The translations under genes and the position numbers were made by a program. This document shows positions 61,155 to 64,000 of a DNA stretch of 64,000 bases, in pieces. Positions within the stretch are counted from its first letter, which is position 1, and the number at the start of each line of letters is the position of its first letter. This DNA comes from Streptomyces liliiviolaceus (GTDB lineage: Bacteria > Actinomycetota > Actinomycetes > Streptomycetales > Streptomycetaceae), in contig NZ_JAGPYQ010000001.1 in NCBI RefSeq assembly GCF_018070025.1, positions 6,944,001 through 7,008,000 of the forward strand, in the 5' to 3' direction. The notes under the pieces are model-generated. The model was given only the letters and a program-made list of their open reading frames with translations. It did no database searches and was not told the DNA's origin.

Positions 61155-61726
61155 GCCGCACCCATACCCCGCCGCACATCCGCGAGATGACCCTGTCCGA
61201 CTGTCCCCGCGTGGCGGAGATCCGGATACGCGGCTGGCAGAGCGCGTACAAAGGGCTGATGCCCCAGGCGTACCTCGACGGGCTCGACGTGGCGGTCGAA
61301 CTCCCGCGTCGGCGGGCCCACTTCGAGCAGGCGGGACCGGGCGTGGTGAACCTCGTCGCGGAGTCGGCCGGTCAGGTCGTCGGCTGGGCCTGCCACGGGC
61401 CCTACCGCGGCGGGGAACCACGTGCTCAGGAGGCCGGGGGTGCCGGGGACGCCGAGCTGTACGCGATCTACGTCGACCCCGGCCGGACCGGGGGCGGGGT
61501 GGGCCGCGCCCTGTTGCGGGCGTCGGTCGAGCGGTGCGCCGCCGCGGGGCACGACCGGATGCTGCTCTGGGTCCTCCGGGAGAACGCGGGCGCGCGCCGC
61601 TTCTACGAACGGGCCGGTTTCACGGCGGACGGCACCGAGGAGCCGTACGAGGTCGAGGGCGTCGAGGTGCCGGAGGTGCGGTACGCCCGGCCGCTGGAGG
61701 GCCGCGTCACCCCTTGGGAAGGCTGA
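61151..61726 (+). CDS. GNAT acetyltransferase
   Basis: 191 residues. ELYAIYVDPGRTGGGVGRALLRASVERCAAAGHDRMLLWVLRENAGARRFYERAGF (in parts) is the complete GNAT core, with GGGVGRAL as the acetyl-CoA loop. The start overlaps the RidA stop by ATGA. Its 3' end overlaps the convergent histidine kinase 3' end by 20 bases. Confidence 0.92.
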   Translation: MSRTHTPPHIREMTLSDCPRVAEIRIRGWQSAYKGLMPQAYLDGLDVAVELPRRRAHFEQAGPGVVNLVAESAGQVVGWACHGPYRGGEPRAQEAGGAGDAELYAIYVDPGRTGGGVGRALLRASVERCAAAGHDRMLLWVLRENAGARRFYERAGFTADGTEEPYEVEGVEVPEVRYARPLEGRVTPWEG

Positions 61727-62705
61727 CGCAGAAGACCGCGCCGTTCGGCCGGCCAGGTTCGTACCAGGCGTCGCCGCCGTTGGCCCGGGCCAGGCTGCGG
61801 GCGATCCACAGGCCGAGGCCGGTGCCCTCGGTGGCCGCCGCGGTGGCGGGGTCGCGGCGGTAGCGCTCGAAGAGGTGCGGAACGAACGACTCCGGCACAC
61901 CGGGGCCATGGTCCGCGACCCGGAGCTCGATGCGCCCGCCGGCTTCCCGTGCGGTGATCTCGACGGGATCCCGGCCGTACGCGAGCGCGTTCTCCAGGTA
62001 GTTGCCGAAGATCTCGGCGAAGCCCACGCGGTCGACCCGTGCCACCAGCCGGGCCGGCACGGCGAGTCTCAGTCCGTCGCGGGCGCCGCCCGACTCGGCG
62101 AACTGGTCCAGCAGGAAACCCAACACCTGCACCGGCTCCGGCACACCCTGCTGACCGGCGCCGTCGAGCCGCGCGGCGGTGAGGAGTTTGCGGACCAGCG
62201 CCTGCAGGCGGGCCGTGCGTTCGGCGATCCGCTCGACCACCTCCGCGCGCCGCTCGTCGGCCAGTCCGGGCGGCGGCTCCCTGAGCACGTGCACCAGGGC
62301 GCCCAGGGCGGCCAGCGGGTTGTGCAGCTGGTGCGCGGCGACCGCGACGACCACGCTCTGGTGCTCCAGCGCGGCCTGGAGCACATGGTCGGCCTGCTGC
62401 CGTCGGGTCCCGTCGCGCAGGGTGGCCACGTACAGCCGCCGGCCGTCGAACCGGGCGAGGGCCACCGTCATCTCGACGACCTTGTTGCGGCCGTTCGGCA
62501 GGACCAGCGTGACCTCGGTGGACTCCCCGTCGTCGAGCGGAAAGCCGAACACGGAGCCGATCAGTTCGTCGGCCGGCCGCTCCAGCAGCGCCGCCGCGGC
62601 CGGGTTGCACGCTCCCACGCATCCGTCGGCGTCGACCGCGACGATGCCGTCGGGCGCGGCCAGCGTCATGGCCGCGTACAGCTCCTGACGCCCGTCGTCA
62701 GCCAT
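61707..62705 (-). CDS. PAS-domain sensor histidine kinase
   Basis: 332 residues, no membrane segment. PAS domain about 10-105 (IVAVDADGCVGACNPAAAALL), phosphoacceptor helix with AVAAHQLHNPLAALGALVH, N box FGNYLENALAYG, and G boxes VADHGPGVPESFV plus GTGLGLWIARSLA. A soluble PAS-linked kinase. The divergent response regulator at 63205 may be its partner. ATG 62705, weak ribosome site. Confidence 0.92.
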   Translation of the reverse strand: MADDGRQELYAAMTLAAPDGIVAVDADGCVGACNPAAAALLERPADELIGSVFGFPLDDGESTEVTLVLPNGRNKVVEMTVALARFDGRRLYVATLRDGTRRQQADHVLQAALEHQSVVVAVAAHQLHNPLAALGALVHVLREPPPGLADERRAEVVERIAERTARLQALVRKLLTAARLDGAGQQGVPEPVQVLGFLLDQFAESGGARDGLRLAVPARLVARVDRVGFAEIFGNYLENALAYGRDPVEITAREAGGRIELRVADHGPGVPESFVPHLFERYRRDPATAAATEGTGLGLWIARSLARANGGDAWYEPGRPNGAVFCVSLPKG

Positions 62706-63204
62706 CGCGCTCGTCCCCGCGCCCCCTTCGCCGCCCCAGTGGTCCGTCCGGCGAACCGGTGCCTCTCATGTCCCCCCGCTTCCTTCCGCCGGGCACCCGG
62801 CGGTGAGGCCGAGAGACCCCTTTCACCGGCCGCCCGTCGCGGCTTCCCCACAGCGTCGACGCCCCCCGTCCGCAAACGGTCGGACGGACGGTACGCACAG
62901 CACATCAGGCGCGCGTCGGCCGACGCGGCGGGGCTCGCCCCGTCGGCCCGGACAGGTGCGGTACGAGGAACGCGCAGGTCTCCTTCCGGTGCCCCCCTGC
63001 CACCTGCCGCCTGACCGGCCGCAGACCGACCACCCCGCGCGTTCCTCTTCAACTCTCTACCGCGCGACGGGTGTTGGGCCAGACATGGGAGGCATATTCC
63101 CGGCTACGGCCGGGACCCGCCGGGGGCCTTCAGCACTACGCTCGAAAGCGCATCGCCACCACCGGCCCGGGGAGAGCCGGCCATCCGGAGGGGGAGGATC
63201 CGGG
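62706..63204. other. Intergenic region between kinase and response regulator
   Basis: 499 bases with no supportable gene on either strand. It should hold divergent promoters; a possible -10 (TACGCT near 63134) lies before the response regulator, but no clear -35 pairs with it. No GC-rich dispersed repeat is present. Confidence 0.5.
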
Positions 63205-63834
63205 ATGATCCGCGTGCTCGTGGTCGAGGACCAGCGCGCGCTGGCCGACGCCCTGGCCATCGCCATCGGAGCACAGCCGGACCTGGACTGCGGCGACGCG
63301 GTGGGTACGGTCGACGAGGCGTTGCGGGAGGCGGCCCGTCGGCCCCCCTCCGTGGTGCTGATGGACATCCATCTGCCGGGCACGGACGGTATCGAGGGCA
63401 CACGGCTGCTGAAGAAGGTCCATCCCTCGGCCCGGGTGGTGGTCCTGACCGCGGACGCGACCCCCGACCAGCTCGCGCGGGCGGTGACGGCGGGCGCCTC
63501 GGCGTTCCTCGCCAAGCACAGCCCCTTCGGGGACATCCTCACCGCGATCCGCACGACGGCCACCGGCAAGCTGCTCGTGGAGGAGTCGACCCTGGCGGCC
63601 CGGCTGCCGCCGCGGCAGCGCAACGGGGCCGGGCTGACCCGCCGCGAGCACGAGGTGCTGGTCCTGCTCGCCCAGGGACACGGCCTCAAGGCGATCGCGG
63701 ACCGGCTCGTCCTCAGCCGGCACACGGTACGCGGGCATGTGAAGAGCGTCCTGGTGAAGCTGCGCGCGCACAGTCAGCTGGAGGCGGTGGTGACGGCCAC
63801 CCGGCTGGGGATCCTGCCGCGCGAGATGCCGTAG
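63205..63834 (+). CDS. NarL/LuxR-family response regulator
   Basis: 209 residues. Receiver with VLVVEDQRALADAL (acidic pocket), phosphoacceptor Asp in VVLMDIHLPGTDG, Thr/Ser switch and Lys in VVLTADATPDQ and AFLAKHSPF. The LuxR helix-turn-helix LTRREHEVLVLLAQGHGLKAIADRLVLSRHTVRGHVKSVLVKL is complete. GGGGAGG sits seven bases upstream of ATG 63205. It is divergent from the histidine kinase gene, so the two may form one system. Confidence 0.94.
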   Translation: MIRVLVVEDQRALADALAIAIGAQPDLDCGDAVGTVDEALREAARRPPSVVLMDIHLPGTDGIEGTRLLKKVHPSARVVVLTADATPDQLARAVTAGASAFLAKHSPFGDILTAIRTTATGKLLVEESTLAARLPPRQRNGAGLTRREHEVLVLLAQGHGLKAIADRLVLSRHTVRGHVKSVLVKLRAHSQLEAVVTATRLGILPREMP

Positions 63835-64000
63835 AAGGGTGAATCGGCCCATCTGAGGGGGCCGTTCGCCCCGCCTGGGGGATTTCCGGCGGGACGCCCG
63901 TCGCTTATGGTGCGAAATGTGCGACCTCCCACGGCAACGGTACGAGCCGATCGACCGCTGCCGGGCGACTTCCCGAATCCCATGTCGCACCCAGCCGGGC
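63835..64000. other. Right-edge intergenic sequence
   Basis: No complete gene. An ATG at 63982 starts a frame that runs off the window, but it lacks a ribosome site and shows only six codons, so I do not call it a gene. Confidence 0.4.

Noticed and set aside
62666..63052. Minus-strand open frame overlapping the kinase start region
   Set aside because: Basic, low-complexity composition, no ribosome site and no motif.
63982..64000. Possible gene start at the right edge
   Set aside because: No ribosome site, six codons only.
1..64000. tRNA genes, rRNA, CRISPR arrays, insertion sequences
   Set aside because: No TPsiC-like arms with acceptor stems, no direct-repeat/spacer arrays, no transposase motifs were seen. 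A tRNA or small RNA scan was not run.

Overview
The window looks like chromosomal DNA of a Streptomyces or a close streptomycete relative. GC content is very high, third codon positions are almost all G or C, GTG starts are common, and many genes overlap by four bases (ATGA or GTGA). Family content agrees: a ten-gene gvpOAFGYZJLSK gas vesicle cluster, SpoIIE/RsbW-type phosphatase, SigB/F-type sigma factor, DUF5753 regulator, LigD-type polymerase and PAP2-diacylglycerol kinase fusion. I saw no tRNA, rRNA, CRISPR array, prophage or insertion sequence.

Layout. 1-6 kb: tail of a DUF5753 regulator, a stand-alone dnaK with a candidate HspR site, an OsmC-type protein, and a coupled MoxR ATPase/vWA-metallopeptidase pair. 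6-13 kb: holin-like/phosphatase fusion, a small unknown gene, two metallo-beta-lactamase-fold hydrolases, a DedA protein and a degenerate aminotransferase-like protein. 13-20 kb: secreted membrane-anchored protein, SigB/F-type sigma factor, DUF2795 gene with a SigB-type promoter, ABC-F ATPase, PAP2-DAGK fusion and a methyltransferase. 20.3-25.9 kb: the gas vesicle operon on the minus strand. 25.9-30.1 kb: NDH-2, transketolase and LigD-type polymerase in one overlapping operon. 30-36 kb: holin-like membrane protein, VOC protein, DUF5107/TPR protein, GNAT-arginase pair and LapA-type protein. 35.4-42.5 kb: a run of peptidases (S66, S9, M20, M55, M6). 42.6-48.4 kb: a hydroxyproline catabolic operon with its GntR regulator. 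48.5-64 kb: GH76 enzyme, methyltransferase, PAS-GAF-PP2C-ATPase regulator, MFS exporter fused to carboxypeptidase-regulatory-like domains, SRPBCC protein, SOS-box radical SAM gene, secreted S33 peptidase, RidA, GNAT, and a divergent histidine kinase/response regulator pair.

The most unusual signal is not a gene. It is a family of about 39 copies (counted by eye) of a short GC-rich repeat with core AGGGGCGCGGGGAACTGCGC. The copies sit in eleven clusters, nearly all between genes and mostly oriented relative to gene 3' ends. Pairs of copies form long perfect hairpins, for example a 27-bp stem between two convergent genes. One cluster lies inside the coding sequence of the M6 protease, in frame, right after the signal peptide. 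This suggests a dispersed element that moves or spreads and may act as a terminator or mRNA 3'-end structure.

Candidate regulatory sites read directly from sequence: an HspR-type (HAIR-like) half-degenerate repeat over a TTGACA promoter at dnaK, a SigB-type promoter before the DUF2795 gene, a GAAC-N4-GTTC SOS box before the radical SAM gene, and an 11-bp palindrome just before the hydroxyproline operon.
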